Positions 34,820-44,431 are shown, counted from the stretch's first letter. The stretch is 64,000 nucleotides of DNA from Algoriphagus aquaeductus (GCF_003253485.1 NZ_QKTX01000016.1:1-64000), one strand, 5' to 3'. Notes: generated by a model from the letters alone, not told the origin. A program made the numbers and translations.

Positions 34820-35449
34820 ATGCAAACAAAAATAGAAAAAATTGACTCTTCCTCAGCTTTGGCCGTGAAGATAATCGAAGAGCAAGAGTACAAGGATTTG
34901 GAATTTCTAAGCTTTCGTGAAAAACTTTCCTTCGCAAACATCTCCCACCCGGATAAAAAGAGGGAATGGGCCACGGCCAGATTGGCAATCTTTGATGCCC
35001 TTCAACAACTTCAAATCCCATATCCGGGATTTTTCAAGGATGAACATGGCAAATCCCAATCCATGAATGGTCAGGGGTTTGTCTCCTTAACCCATACACT
35101 TGGATTTGCAGGAGCTATCTTTCATCGAGAACAGCCGGTGGGGATTGACATGGATCTAATCCGTGAAAAAATCCTCGGCATCGGGTTCCGATTTCTAGAT
35201 CCCCAAGAACTTAATTTTCTGGAAAAAGACCCAGCCCACTACACCATGGCCTGGTCAGCGAAAGAATCTATCTTTAAATGCCAGGGTAAACGAGGGGTTT
35301 CCTTTAGGGAAAATATCTTATTGGAACCATTCGCTCCAACCGACCAGGTGATAAAGGGCAAAATTAGAGGTACGGACTTTGCGGACCATCATTATGCCGT
35401 AGAAGTGCGGAGATTAGAAAATGTGATTTTAACCTATACCATTTGGTAA
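34820..35449 (+). CDS. 4'-phosphopantetheinyl transferase (Sfp type)
   Basis: A 209-residue enzyme that transfers 4'-phosphopantetheine from CoA to carrier proteins. VGIDMDLIREKI near 112 and WSAKESIFKCQGKRG near 153 hold the Mg-binding D.D and E and the catalytic Lys of the superfamily. The start at 34820 is preferred; the in-frame opening at 34787 would overlap the divergent WD40 gene's promoter. Divergent from the WD40 gene. No polyketide or NRPS genes are in the window, so fatty-acid ACP or an unlinked pathway is the probable target. Confidence 0.85.
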   Translation: MQTKIEKIDSSSALAVKIIEEQEYKDLEFLSFREKLSFANISHPDKKREWATARLAIFDALQQLQIPYPGFFKDEHGKSQSMNGQGFVSLTHTLGFAGAIFHREQPVGIDMDLIREKILGIGFRFLDPQELNFLEKDPAHYTMAWSAKESIFKCQGKRGVSFRENILLEPFAPTDQVIKGKIRGTDFADHHYAVEVRRLENVILTYTIW

Positions 35450-35462
35450 ACTCCCGAATTTT

Positions 35463-36041
35463 ATGAAACGTCTGACCCTCCTATTTGCCTTGCTTTTGAG
35501 CCTTAATTTTATAGCCAAAAGCCAAAATTACAGTCAATTATCCTCCACCGATGCAGAGACCGGCAAGGTATTGGAGCTTGGAAAAATGGTCAGTGGAAAA
35601 GGGATTGTTTTGATTTTTCACAGCCTAAATTGCCCATTTGCGAAAATGTATGAGGATCGGATCAAATACCTGAGGTCCAATTTTCAGAATCAGGGGATTG
35701 CCTTTGCGCTTATCAATCCTGAAGTAACCAATAGTGAAGCGGACCAGATCCCTCTCCGGGAATACATTGATCAGAGCGGACTCAATATGTCCTATTTGAT
35801 TGATGCCGGACAAGGTTGGACCAAAACCTTTCAAGCTAGTAAAATTCCGGAAGTCATTGTCCTGACACCAAGTGCCAATGGTTTGGAGATCAGATACCGT
35901 GGCGCCATCGACAACAATCCCCAAGCTGAAACTGCCGTAACTGAAAGACATCTTGAGCGTGCCTTAAACCAAATCCTGAAAGGTGAAATGCCGATGGCAA
36001 GCCAAGTAAGAGCAGTAGGCTGTAATATTCGAACCTATTGA
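35463..36041 (+). CDS. Secreted thioredoxin/peroxiredoxin-fold protein
   Basis: A 192-residue protein with a signal peptide (LTLLFALLLSLNFIAKSQ). The fold shows GIVLIFHSLNCPFAKMYEDR near 50-66, an AhpC/TSA-like active-site loop with NCPF instead of a CxxC pair, and KIPEVIVLTP near 130 with a cis-proline. Likely periplasmic redoxin or a non-catalytic relative. Starts 13 bases after the transferase gene and may be co-transcribed. Its stop overlaps the converging gene by seven bases. Confidence 0.75.
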   Translation: MKRLTLLFALLLSLNFIAKSQNYSQLSSTDAETGKVLELGKMVSGKGIVLIFHSLNCPFAKMYEDRIKYLRSNFQNQGIAFALINPEVTNSEADQIPLREYIDQSGLNMSYLIDAGQGWTKTFQASKIPEVIVLTPSANGLEIRYRGAIDNNPQAETAVTERHLERALNQILKGEMPMASQVRAVGCNIRTY

Positions 36042-36880
36042 TTCTCCAGGATAGCGATCATTTCGCGGACCTCTTCAACCTTGCCAGTCTCGCCCAGTTT
36101 TTCAAAGGCATTACCCAAGTTTCTCAATGACCTCAGGATTATATCCATGTGGGAGCAAGGTTCAAAAAACTCCTCTTTGGGCTCCAATTTCAAATGCTCA
36201 AGATAGTTGACAATATCCTGCCTGCTAAAAATCAATCCTTTGTTGAAGGCATTAATATAAAATGTCTGGTCAGCACTTTTATAGGTTAGCACAAATAGGT
36301 TGGGCAAATTGACCCCGTAAATGGGGAGCCCAAGTTTTTTAGCTACCAGCATGTAAATGGCGCACAGGCTGATGGGGTTGCCCTTTTTGGTATCGAGCAC
36401 ATTGGACAGCATGCTATTGCCGGGAGAATGGAAATTTTTGGTATTGGCCGAAAACCGAAGCGTGTTAAACAGAACATTATTGATGGTCCGAACCTGATCA
36501 TAGGGTTGGAGGTCATTGTTAAATGCAGTCCAGACTTCAAAATAAATCTGATGCATTTCTGCATTCAGCTTGGCAAAATCCAGATCAGGATACTGATACG
36601 TATTGACAATCCAAAGGCCCGTGAGCAAGTCACGATCCTCTGAATTTTTCCATTCGGCCAGTCTTTTTTTCAACAATCCAAACTGAAGCTCATGGACCAA
36701 CTCTTCGATTTCCTTTTGAAGTTCCGGATTGAAACTGTTTTCCCATTTTTGCTCCAGAAAAGGAATGATTTCGGCACCAATCGCCATGATTCGGTCCCGC
36801 ACGTGTGATTTCACCTCCCAATCCGGGTCATCCAGCAGAGAAACCAATGCATTCAATTGGGAGGGACTCAATTCATCCAT
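36035..36880 (-). CDS. SirB1/transglutaminase-like protein
   Basis: A 281-residue protein. The N-terminal 90 residues are helical and HEAT-like (LVSLLDDPDWEVKSHVRDR); residues about 95-240 match the SirB1 N-terminal transglutaminase-like region (FHSPGNSMLSNVLDTKKGN, PISLCAIYMLVAKKLGLP, LPNLFVLTY). Members often lack a full catalytic triad; here SLCAIY holds a cysteine. A short TPR-like helical end follows. Function unknown. Confidence 0.78.
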   Translation of the reverse strand: MDELSPSQLNALVSLLDDPDWEVKSHVRDRIMAIGAEIIPFLEQKWENSFNPELQKEIEELVHELQFGLLKKRLAEWKNSEDRDLLTGLWIVNTYQYPDLDFAKLNAEMHQIYFEVWTAFNNDLQPYDQVRTINNVLFNTLRFSANTKNFHSPGNSMLSNVLDTKKGNPISLCAIYMLVAKKLGLPIYGVNLPNLFVLTYKSADQTFYINAFNKGLIFSRQDIVNYLEHLKLEPKEEFFEPCSHMDIILRSLRNLGNAFEKLGETGKVEEVREMIAILENQ

Positions 36881-36915
36881 ATTGGGTAAGTCTGAATAGT
36901 AAGTTAATCAAAAGA

Positions 36916-38532
36916 TCAGGTCTGTATGACGCCTACGTTGAATCTTTCAGTAATAGGGGCATGATTTGCCGCTGCAATCCCTGCGCTGATGACTTTTCGG
37001 GTTTCCCTCGGGTCAATAACTCCGTCCACCCAAAGTCTTGCCGCCGCATAATAAGGACTCAACTCCTCATTATATTTTGCGACGATCTCATCCAACAACT
37101 GTTTTTCCTCTTCGGGAGAAATCTCTTTTCCACTTTTCTTCAAGGATGCCACTTTGATTTGCAGCAGGGTTTTGGCTGCTGATGCTCCGGACATGACGGC
37201 CATTTGAGCAGTCGGCCAAGAAAAGATCAGCCGGGGATCATATGCCTTTCCGCACATGGCATAATTACCTGCCCCGTAAGAATTCCCCACTACAAGGGTG
37301 AATTTGGGAACAACTGAATTGGCCATCGCATTGACCATTTTGGCTCCGTCTTTGATTATTCCCCCATGTTCAGCTTTGGAGCCCACCATAAATCCACTGA
37401 CATCCTGAAGGAAAACCAGAGGGATCTTGCGCTGATTACAGTTCATGATAAACCGAGCGGCTTTATCAGCAGAGTCGGAATAGATCACACCGCCCATTTG
37501 CATTTCGCCTTTGGCAGTTTTCACGATTTTTCGTTGATTGGCGACAATCCCAACGGCCCATCCGTCAATCCTCGCAGTGCCGCAAATCAGTGTTTTGCCA
37601 TAGTCTTTTTTGTACTCCTCCAGTGAACCTTCATCGATCAGCCCTTCGAGTACCTGGTGCATATCGTAAGGTTTGGCCCTGTCTATCGGAAAAATCTCCA
37701 AAAGCTTTTCCTGAGAAAGGGAAGGCTGCTTGGTTCCAATCCGGTCAAAACCAGCTTTGGGTTGGTCTCCAAGAGTTTCAAATATTCTGCGAATCGCGTC
37801 CAGGCATTCCTGATCATTTGCATATTTATTGTCTGTGACACCTGAAATCTCGCAATGCGTGGTCGCGCCACCGAGGGTCTCATTGTCTACATTTTCTCCG
37901 ATGGCCGCTCTGACCAAATAAGATCCGGCCAAGAATATTGAACCCGTCTTATCCACAATCAAGGCCTCATCGGACATGATCGGAAGATAGGCACCTCCGG
38001 CCACACAACTTCCCATAATGGCGGCTACCTGTACGATTCCCATAGCGGACATTTTTGCATTATTACGGAATTGTCGGCCAAAATGCTCTTTGTCAGGGAA
38101 AATTTCATTTTGCATCGGCAGAAAAACCCCGGCACTATCTACCAGATAAATGATGGGTAATCTGTTTTCCATCGCAATCTCCTGGGCCCGAAGGTTCTTT
38201 TTGGCCGTCATCGGAAACCACGCACCGGCCTTCACGGTGGCGTCATTGGCTACGATCACGCACATTCTGCCACTGACCATGCCAATTCCAGTCACTACCC
38301 CGGCTGAAGGGCAGCCTCCTTCTTCCTGATACATGCCATCAGCCGCAAAAATTCCGATTTCCAAAAATTCCGAATCTTCGTCGATGAGGTAATCTATCCG
38401 TTCCCTTGCAGTCAACTTCCCTTTTTCGTGTTCGGCAGCAATTCGCTTAGGGCCTCCTCCTAACTTCACTTGAGTCATTTTGCTCCGGAGCTCCTCCAGA
38501 TAGTTTTCAAAAGTGAGGGTTGTTTGTTCCAT
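36916..38532 (-). CDS. Acyl-CoA carboxylase beta (carboxyltransferase) subunit
   Basis: A 538-residue carboxyltransferase of the propionyl-/methylcrotonyl-CoA carboxylase type, which moves CO2 from biotin to an acyl-CoA. Visible: ERIDYLIDEDSEFLEIG, GRMCVIVANDATVKAGAWFP near 90, SAGVFLPMQNEIFPD near 132, GGATTHCEISGVTDN near 222, and in the second half FLQDVSGFMVGSKAEHGG and GNSYGAGNYAMCGKAYDPR. Methylcrotonyl-CoA is somewhat favoured by the KMVNAMANSVVPK context, but the acyl specificity cannot be settled by eye. The biotin-carrying alpha subunit is not in the window. Confidence 0.88.
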   Translation of the reverse strand: MEQTTLTFENYLEELRSKMTQVKLGGGPKRIAAEHEKGKLTARERIDYLIDEDSEFLEIGIFAADGMYQEEGGCPSAGVVTGIGMVSGRMCVIVANDATVKAGAWFPMTAKKNLRAQEIAMENRLPIIYLVDSAGVFLPMQNEIFPDKEHFGRQFRNNAKMSAMGIVQVAAIMGSCVAGGAYLPIMSDEALIVDKTGSIFLAGSYLVRAAIGENVDNETLGGATTHCEISGVTDNKYANDQECLDAIRRIFETLGDQPKAGFDRIGTKQPSLSQEKLLEIFPIDRAKPYDMHQVLEGLIDEGSLEEYKKDYGKTLICGTARIDGWAVGIVANQRKIVKTAKGEMQMGGVIYSDSADKAARFIMNCNQRKIPLVFLQDVSGFMVGSKAEHGGIIKDGAKMVNAMANSVVPKFTLVVGNSYGAGNYAMCGKAYDPRLIFSWPTAQMAVMSGASAAKTLLQIKVASLKKSGKEISPEEEKQLLDEIVAKYNEELSPYYAAARLWVDGVIDPRETRKVISAGIAAANHAPITERFNVGVIQT

Positions 38533-38611
38533 TTGAAATTGATAAAGTTAATTTGGGTTTACAGCTTTAAAACTCCAAACCAGGGGTTGAAGTTTGCTGG
38601 CTAAGATACAG

Positions 38612-38642
38612 AAAAGCCCTTTCCCAAACGGAAAAGGGCTTA
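38612..38642. terminator. Terminator of the cell-wall amidase gene
   Basis: AAGCCCTTTCC (38614-38624) pairs with GGAAAAGGGCTT (38630-38641) with one bulged A. Located between the amidase stop (38670) and the carboxylase start; on the minus strand it follows the amidase and runs into a short T-rich stretch. Confidence 0.7.
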
Positions 38643-38669
38643 AATCCTTTAGTTTCAAAAAGAAAGAAA

Positions 38670-39470
38670 TCAATTCATTTCAATTTCATTTTTATAATCC
38701 CGAATGGAGCGATAAATCGCAGAAGCCATGTATTCCTGTCCTTCTTTACTCATCAGAAAGCGCTCTTCTTCAGCATTGGACAGAAATCCCAACTCCACCA
38801 ATACACTGGGCATAGAGGGGGTCCAGAGCACATAAAAAGGCCCCTGCTTTACTCCCCGGCTTTTCCGGCCTACCTTATCCCTAAACTGGGTTTCGATATG
38901 ATCCGCCAAAGTAATACTGTTGCCGATGTAGGCTTTTTGCATCAGGTTAAACATCATATAGGATTCAGGAGAGGTCGGGTCAAATCCTTCGTACTCTTCC
39001 TGATAGTTTTCCTCCAGAAGGATCACCGAGTTTTCCTTTTTCACAATGTCAAAGTTGGCCTCAAAATGCTTGGTTCCCATGACAAAAGTTTCGGTTCCAA
39101 AGGCCGACTTGTTTGGGGCAGAATTGGAATGAATTGAAACGAATAGGTCTGCTTTATTGATATTCGCAATGTTTGGCCTTTGTTTGAGGGTAGGAAAGCT
39201 GTCGTCCTTTCGGGTATAGATCACCTCCACATCGGGCATATTTTCCTTGATATATTTTCCGACAAGTAAGGTAACTGCCAGATTGATATCCTTTTCCCGG
39301 GCTCGGGATCCGATATTTCCGGGGTCACTTCCCCCATGCCCGGCATCCAGGACAATTTTTTTCATCCGAAATTTGGGCATCATCGTTTCATTCGGAATAA
39401 AACCACCAAAGAAAAAAGGAATAGCAATAAGAAAACTTAAGAGAATTTTTTTGTTATTGAACCGTTCCAT
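38670..39470 (-). CDS. N-acetylmuramoyl-L-alanine amidase (Amidase_3)
   Basis: A 266-residue zinc amidase that cleaves the stem peptide from MurNAc during cell separation or recycling. After an N-terminal hydrophobic anchor/signal (KKILLSFLIAIPFFFGGF), the catalytic domain shows KIVLDAGHGGSDPGN (zinc His), a zinc Glu region, FVSIHSNSAPN (zinc His) and VLVELGFLSNAEEE (catalytic Glu). The ATG used (39470-39468) overlaps the divergent lptD ATG in the tetranucleotide CATG. Confidence 0.9.
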   Translation of the reverse strand: MERFNNKKILLSFLIAIPFFFGGFIPNETMMPKFRMKKIVLDAGHGGSDPGNIGSRAREKDINLAVTLLVGKYIKENMPDVEVIYTRKDDSFPTLKQRPNIANINKADLFVSIHSNSAPNKSAFGTETFVMGTKHFEANFDIVKKENSVILLEENYQEEYEGFDPTSPESYMMFNLMQKAYIGNSITLADHIETQFRDKVGRKSRGVKQGPFYVLWTPSMPSVLVELGFLSNAEEERFLMSKEGQEYMASAIYRSIRDYKNEIEMN

Positions 39471-42261
39471 GAGGGCAATCGAATTAACTTTACGCGAAAT
39501 ATCAATCAAATTAAACAAAGCGCAAGCAGCAGTGTCGGGTTTTAGAATCCTTTTTTTAATCATCTTGGGACTTTGGATCTTACCCCAAAAGGCGGACGCG
39601 CAACGACCAACTCAGCCTCAGCGAGAACGGAGACTTATAGCCCCTGACACGCTTTCATCGCCCTCTCCCAATTCAAGAATTTCTGACACCCTACTCACCA
39701 AGCAGGACACTTTGGTCAGACTCGACTCGGCAAATATTGTGCCTAGAAGCGATATCCAAACGGATATTCTCTATTTCGCAGAAGATAGTATCATTACTGA
39801 TTTTGTAGAAAACAAGGTCTACCTCTACAAAAAAGCATGGTTTGAATATGGCCAAATGCGCCTTGATGCGGATCGGATTGTCATCGATTGGAAAAACTCA
39901 GAGCTTTATGCCTCGGGCGTAACCGATAGTGTAGGAACGATATCCGGGAATCCGTTTTTCAAGGATGGCAATTCGGTCTATGAAATCCGCAAAGAGATGC
40001 GGTATAATTTCAAAACCCAAAAAGCTATCATCAAAGATGTGGTCACGGAGCAGCAGGACGGTATCCTTCGAGGTACAACCATCAAAAAATCCTCAGATGG
40101 AAGTATCTATATGGACCACGGGTATTACACGACCTGTAAGCTCACCCATCCCCATTGGCACATTTCCTCGTCAAAAATCAAATCCATCTCTGGAAAACAG
40201 GTAGTTTCAGGACCATTCAACCTCTATTTCAATGGAATCCCCACACCCTTGGGATTACCATTTGGGCTTATTCCTGATACACCTGAAGAAAAAGCTTCAG
40301 GCATCATTTTCCCCTCCTATGGCAAGGAACAAGTTCGAGGATTGAGCCTGAGAGACATCGGGTACTATTTTGCCTTCAATGATTACATTCACTTAAGGTT
40401 GACCGCCGATATCTACTCCAAGGGTGGCTGGGGCGTCAAATCTCAATCCGTATATACCAAGCGATACCGATTTAACGGTGGATTTAATTTGGATTTTCAA
40501 AAGTTTGTAAGTCCTGAGACAGAACTCAATCCGGTGGATTACAACACTTTTCGGGTACAATGGAATCACACTCCCCAAAGTAGAGGCACAGGGAGATTTT
40601 CTGCTTCTGTCAACGCAGGTTCGACCAGTTATTTCAACAATATCGTAAACCCCACTAATTTCACCAACAACGTCACCGCGGATCTGAGTTCGAATATTTC
40701 TTATTCCAAATCCTTCACAGGGACACCTTTTTCTCTTTCTGCCAATCTTCGTCACTCCCAAAGTGTTCAAACCGGCGAAGTAAGACTCGATTTGCCCACG
40801 ATTGGGGTGAATATGAACCGTCAGAATCCATTTCGAAATGTCAAATTTGAGCCACTAAAAACCCTAAATGTGGCTTGGAATTTCAATCTTCAAAATTCTA
40901 TATCAAACCGCATTCAGCAACAATTCGGCGTAAACAATCCCGAAGCAGGCTCCAGACCGGAAACCATTCCTTTCAATCTGGATAATTTTGGTCTGTTGCT
41001 CAGAAACGGAAATAACGGTGCCCGAAACACCATTCCTCTTAGTTCCAATTTTACCCTGTTCAATTACTTCACGGGCACAGCCTCAGTCAACTATACCGAA
41101 CTGTGGTATATGCAGCGGTATAATTACTACTATAATCCCGCCACTCAACGGGTGGACCGAATCACACAGGAGGGATTTAATAGGGTAGGATTCTATAATA
41201 CTTCCTTTGCCATGAACACCAACTTCTATGGGTTCTACAATTTCAAAGGGAATGGAAAACTTCAAACGATCCGACATCACATCGCACCGACCTTTTCATT
41301 CAACTTCAATCCTGACTTTTCTGATCCAGCCTACGGGTATTATCAGGAAGTACAAAGTGATGAATCAGGTCGTATCCAGCGGTATTCCCGACATCAGGGG
41401 TTGATTTATGGAGAGGCTCCCCGTGGCGAGTCAAGGGCTTTGAGTTTGGGTATACGGAATGTGGTGGAGGCCAAAATCAAAACTCAAACCGACAGTACTG
41501 AGGGAGAAACGAAAAAAATCCCGCTGCTTGAATCCTTCAATATCAATACGGCATACAATTTTGCCGCGGATTCATTCAAGCTTTCCCCTTTCCAGGTTTC
41601 CGCCCGGACGAGTCTTTTTGACAGGAAGCTATCCGTCAACTTAAGTAGCTCGATCGACCCTTATGCCGTACTTTCCCAAGAGCAAAATGATGGAAGAGCA
41701 AACTTTCGAAGAATCAACGAATTTGCTTGGAGTAGAGGTCAGGGGATTGGGGTAATTCGAAACGCCACGCTTAATCTCAATGCTTCCCTCAATCCACAAA
41801 GTGGTCAAAATCCCGGTCAGGTCCGTGATGAATTAACACAGGACTTCCTTCGCCGGGGAGGAATGATGAATGAGTTTGTAGAAAATGAAATCAACCGTAT
41901 CGTAGCTGACCCCAGCCAATATATCGATTGGAATATCCCTTGGAATCTAACCATAGGCTACAACCTATCCTACGCCAGGCAAATCAACAATACAACGAAT
42001 GTCACCCAAGCAATGAACCTCAGTGGTGATGTGTCCATTTCCGAAAAATGGAAAATCAATTTCAACACAGGCTACAATTTTGACCAAAATGAGATCACCC
42101 AAACCATGATCGGAATTGCCAGAGATCTTCATTGCTGGCAAATGAATGTCAATTGGGTACCCTTCGGTCGATTTACTTCCTACAATATTGACATCCGGGT
42201 CAAGTCCAGCATTCTTCAGGACCTCAAGGTTTCCAGAAGAAGGTCCTTCTTCGATCGCTAA
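39469..42261 (+). CDS. lptD: LPS-assembly outer membrane protein LptD, Bacteroidetes type
   Basis: About 930 residues. A signal peptide (FRILFLIILGLWILPQKADA) precedes a Pro/Arg/Ser-rich linker, then the OstA-like periplasmic beta-jellyroll (DSIITDFVENKVYLYKKA, LDADRIVIDWKNSELYASG) and a long beta-barrel ending WVPFGRFTSYNIDIRVKSS. Alternating aromatic strands and the C-terminal RRRSFFDR fit this group. It inserts lipopolysaccharide into the outer leaflet. ATG at 39469 would overlap the amidase ATG; GTG at 39532, just before the signal peptide, is a plausible alternative start. Confidence 0.87.
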   Translation: MRAIELTLREISIKLNKAQAAVSGFRILFLIILGLWILPQKADAQRPTQPQRERRLIAPDTLSSPSPNSRISDTLLTKQDTLVRLDSANIVPRSDIQTDILYFAEDSIITDFVENKVYLYKKAWFEYGQMRLDADRIVIDWKNSELYASGVTDSVGTISGNPFFKDGNSVYEIRKEMRYNFKTQKAIIKDVVTEQQDGILRGTTIKKSSDGSIYMDHGYYTTCKLTHPHWHISSSKIKSISGKQVVSGPFNLYFNGIPTPLGLPFGLIPDTPEEKASGIIFPSYGKEQVRGLSLRDIGYYFAFNDYIHLRLTADIYSKGGWGVKSQSVYTKRYRFNGGFNLDFQKFVSPETELNPVDYNTFRVQWNHTPQSRGTGRFSASVNAGSTSYFNNIVNPTNFTNNVTADLSSNISYSKSFTGTPFSLSANLRHSQSVQTGEVRLDLPTIGVNMNRQNPFRNVKFEPLKTLNVAWNFNLQNSISNRIQQQFGVNNPEAGSRPETIPFNLDNFGLLLRNGNNGARNTIPLSSNFTLFNYFTGTASVNYTELWYMQRYNYYYNPATQRVDRITQEGFNRVGFYNTSFAMNTNFYGFYNFKGNGKLQTIRHHIAPTFSFNFNPDFSDPAYGYYQEVQSDESGRIQRYSRHQGLIYGEAPRGESRALSLGIRNVVEAKIKTQTDSTEGETKKIPLLESFNINTAYNFAADSFKLSPFQVSARTSLFDRKLSVNLSSSIDPYAVLSQEQNDGRANFRRINEFAWSRGQGIGVIRNATLNLNASLNPQSGQNPGQVRDELTQDFLRRGGMMNEFVENEINRIVADPSQYIDWNIPWNLTIGYNLSYARQINNTTNVTQAMNLSGDVSISEKWKINFNTGYNFDQNEITQTMIGIARDLHCWQMNVNWVPFGRFTSYNIDIRVKSSILQDLKVSRRRSFFDR

Positions 42262-43472
42262 ACCCTGGACCGGCTCAAAGGCATGGTCATACACCTTGGT
42301 CCTCCCAATCCTCTGGAAAGCTCAGAGCTGGGAATCTCCAACACTTCTACCCCCAAGTTTCTCAAGGCGCGGTTAGTGTGAATATTTCGGTTATATGAAA
42401 TCACCCTTCTGGGTCCCACCGCAAATACATTGGCACCGTCAAACCATTGCTCTCGCTGAGAATAATCCGAATTGCCATCACCGGTAGACAACACCTCCAA
42501 ATGCGGAATTTCTCTCCCTAATACGGTCAAAAGCGACTCCTTCAATACTTCTCGCTTGATGTTCACCCGATCTCCATTGACCTCCTTGAGCGTGTAAAGT
42601 GAGGTTTGCAATACCGCATTCATCGCATCCGGATAGGCAAGTACCAAATTTTCATCCAACACGGTGAAAACCGTATCCAAGTGCATGTACTGCCTCTTTT
42701 TGGGCAGGTGGACTTCATACACTCGTTTGACCGTCCCTTCCCCCAGAAGCGCTTTTGCGGCATGGTAGATGGCTTTTTCATCAGTTCGCTCCGAATTGCC
42801 GATCGCTACTGCCTCATGGGAAAGGATGATTACATCTCCTCCTTCAATGCTTGGAGGCGTATCATGCCCATTGATCGGATAGAGCGTATGCACATGCTCT
42901 TTAAACTCGGGATGATTTTCAAAAACGGTTCGTAGCAGATCCGCCTCCCTTTGACGGCCCTCCATTTTCATGGAAGAAAAAATGATCCCTCCCGGAGTTA
43001 AGGCCATCGGATCCCGCTGAAAATAAAGATTGGGACACGGTGCGATAGCAAAAGCCGAATCCATCAGTTCTCCAGCATTAAGTGAAGGAATTTTTCGCTT
43101 GAGTTCATGGATTTTCAATCCGGCAGTCAAGATCGTGGCACATTCAGCCGTAGAATATCTACCCAAAATTTCCTCAGCCAAATAACCCAGCCCGGATCTT
43201 TTGAGTGAATCCTGCATCAATTTGAGCAGAATTGTCTGATCGTACAGAACCCGAATAAGCAGTTCCCGAAGTTGATACACCATGGCACCGGTGGTTTCTT
43301 TGATCAAATTGGAAAAAGTATCGTGTTCTTTTTGGAGAGCCTCAAGATAAGGCACGTCCTCAAACAGTAAGTATTCTTTGTTGTAGGGAGTAAGCCGATC
43401 GATTTCTTTGCCCGGTCGGTGCATCAGCACGGCTTTGAGTGTCCCAAATTCTGAATTGATCCTCAGGTTCAT
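42258..43472 (-). CDS. arcA: Arginine deiminase
   Basis: A 404-residue guanidino-modifying enzyme that converts L-arginine to citrulline and ammonia. Visible: SEFGTLKAVLMHRPGKE at the start, NLYFQRDPMA near 150, IEGGDVIILS near 205, MHLDTVFTVLD (active-site His and Asp) near 256, and the catalytic cysteine in GGPRCMTMPL five to ten residues from the end. No arcB/arcC genes are adjacent, so it may serve arginine catabolism or citrulline/ammonia production alone. Its stop overlaps lptD's by four bases (CTAA). Confidence 0.9.
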   Translation of the reverse strand: MNLRINSEFGTLKAVLMHRPGKEIDRLTPYNKEYLLFEDVPYLEALQKEHDTFSNLIKETTGAMVYQLRELLIRVLYDQTILLKLMQDSLKRSGLGYLAEEILGRYSTAECATILTAGLKIHELKRKIPSLNAGELMDSAFAIAPCPNLYFQRDPMALTPGGIIFSSMKMEGRQREADLLRTVFENHPEFKEHVHTLYPINGHDTPPSIEGGDVIILSHEAVAIGNSERTDEKAIYHAAKALLGEGTVKRVYEVHLPKKRQYMHLDTVFTVLDENLVLAYPDAMNAVLQTSLYTLKEVNGDRVNIKREVLKESLLTVLGREIPHLEVLSTGDGNSDYSQREQWFDGANVFAVGPRRVISYNRNIHTNRALRNLGVEVLEIPSSELSRGLGGPRCMTMPLSRSRV

Positions 43473-43612
43473 ATTTCTATATTTTCAAAAACTCAAGTCA
43501 ATAATTTCCAATTTATAAACAATACCGAAAAAATTTTGACCAATTCGCATTTTTTACACCTTTTTGTTTTCAGACTTTATTATCAAAGAACCAGTGAATA
43601 AAAAAAGAAATG

Positions 43613-43647
43613 GCTTGGTTTTGGCGTGACCAGAAACTCAACCAAGC
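43613..43647. other. Hairpin upstream of the DUF4197 gene
   Basis: GCTTGGTT (43613-43620) and AACCAAGC (43640-43647) form a perfect 8-bp stem, about 40 bases before the ATG at 43685. It is not followed by a T-run, so it is a leader hairpin or an operator rather than a terminator. The remaining gap (43473-43612) is AT-rich without visible genes. Confidence 0.35.
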
Positions 43648-43684
43648 AAATCCAAGTTTAAAACTTAAATCATCCTAACCACAC

Positions 43685-44431
43685 ATGACTATCTGGTCCA
43701 AATTTTCAGCATTTTCTATTCTTTTGATTTTTGTTTTCTCACTTACCTCCTGCCAATCCACCGCGCAAATCGGAAAATTTCTGGAAAAGGCAGGACAAGT
43801 CGCAGGCAATCCAAGTGCCGCTGAGATTACCTCAGGCCTGAAAGAAGCTCTGGAGAAAGGTACCGGAATCAGCACCGATCGGCTATCCCTGGAAAATGGT
43901 TACTTAGGTAACTTGGACGTCAAAATCCTATTCCCTGAAGAAGCCCGACAAGTAGAGCGGACTCTTCGGAATATCGGCTTGGGCAATCTATGCGATCAAG
44001 TGATCACCAGTCTCAACCGTGCTGCAGAGGATGCTGCCAAAGAAGCCAAACCCATCTTCACCGATGCGATCAAGCAGATGAGTTTTCAGGACGTACAGCA
44101 GATTCTTTTGGGGGAAAACAATGCCGCAACGCAATATTTTCAACGGACTACCACCAATTCTCTTTCTGAAAAATTCTCTCCAGTTATCGATGGAAGTTTG
44201 AATAAAGTAAATGCCACCAAATTTTGGACGGATGCCATGACCCAGTACAATAGGGTTCCTTTGGTCAAACCTGTAAATACCGACTTGACTGCTTATGTAA
44301 CTGAAAAAGCCATTCAAGGTCTATTCGTAGAAATCGCAAAGGAAGAGCTTAAAATCCGGCAAAATGTAAACGCCCGAACAAGTCCTTTGCTTCAGAAAGT
44401 ATTTGGCTACGCTGAACGAGAAAAAAAGTGA
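43685..44431 (+). CDS. DUF4197 lipoprotein
   Basis: A 248-residue protein with a lipoprotein signal (FSILLIFVFSLTSCQS, lipobox cysteine at 23) and a DUF4197 domain: ITSGLKEALEKGTGISTDRL, then YLGNLDVKILFPEEARQVE and a helical remainder ending EKAIQGLFVEIAKEELKIR. Widespread in Bacteroidetes and Proteobacteria, function unknown. Monocistronic, with a strong terminator at 44644-44676. Confidence 0.85.
   Translation: MTIWSKFSAFSILLIFVFSLTSCQSTAQIGKFLEKAGQVAGNPSAAEITSGLKEALEKGTGISTDRLSLENGYLGNLDVKILFPEEARQVERTLRNIGLGNLCDQVITSLNRAAEDAAKEAKPIFTDAIKQMSFQDVQQILLGENNAATQYFQRTTTNSLSEKFSPVIDGSLNKVNATKFWTDAMTQYNRVPLVKPVNTDLTAYVTEKAIQGLFVEIAKEELKIRQNVNARTSPLLQKVFGYAEREKK

Noticed and set aside
39247-39468. 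N-terminal extension of lptD beyond 39469
   Set aside because: It is antisense to the well-conserved amidase catalytic domain and would push the signal peptide inside the protein.
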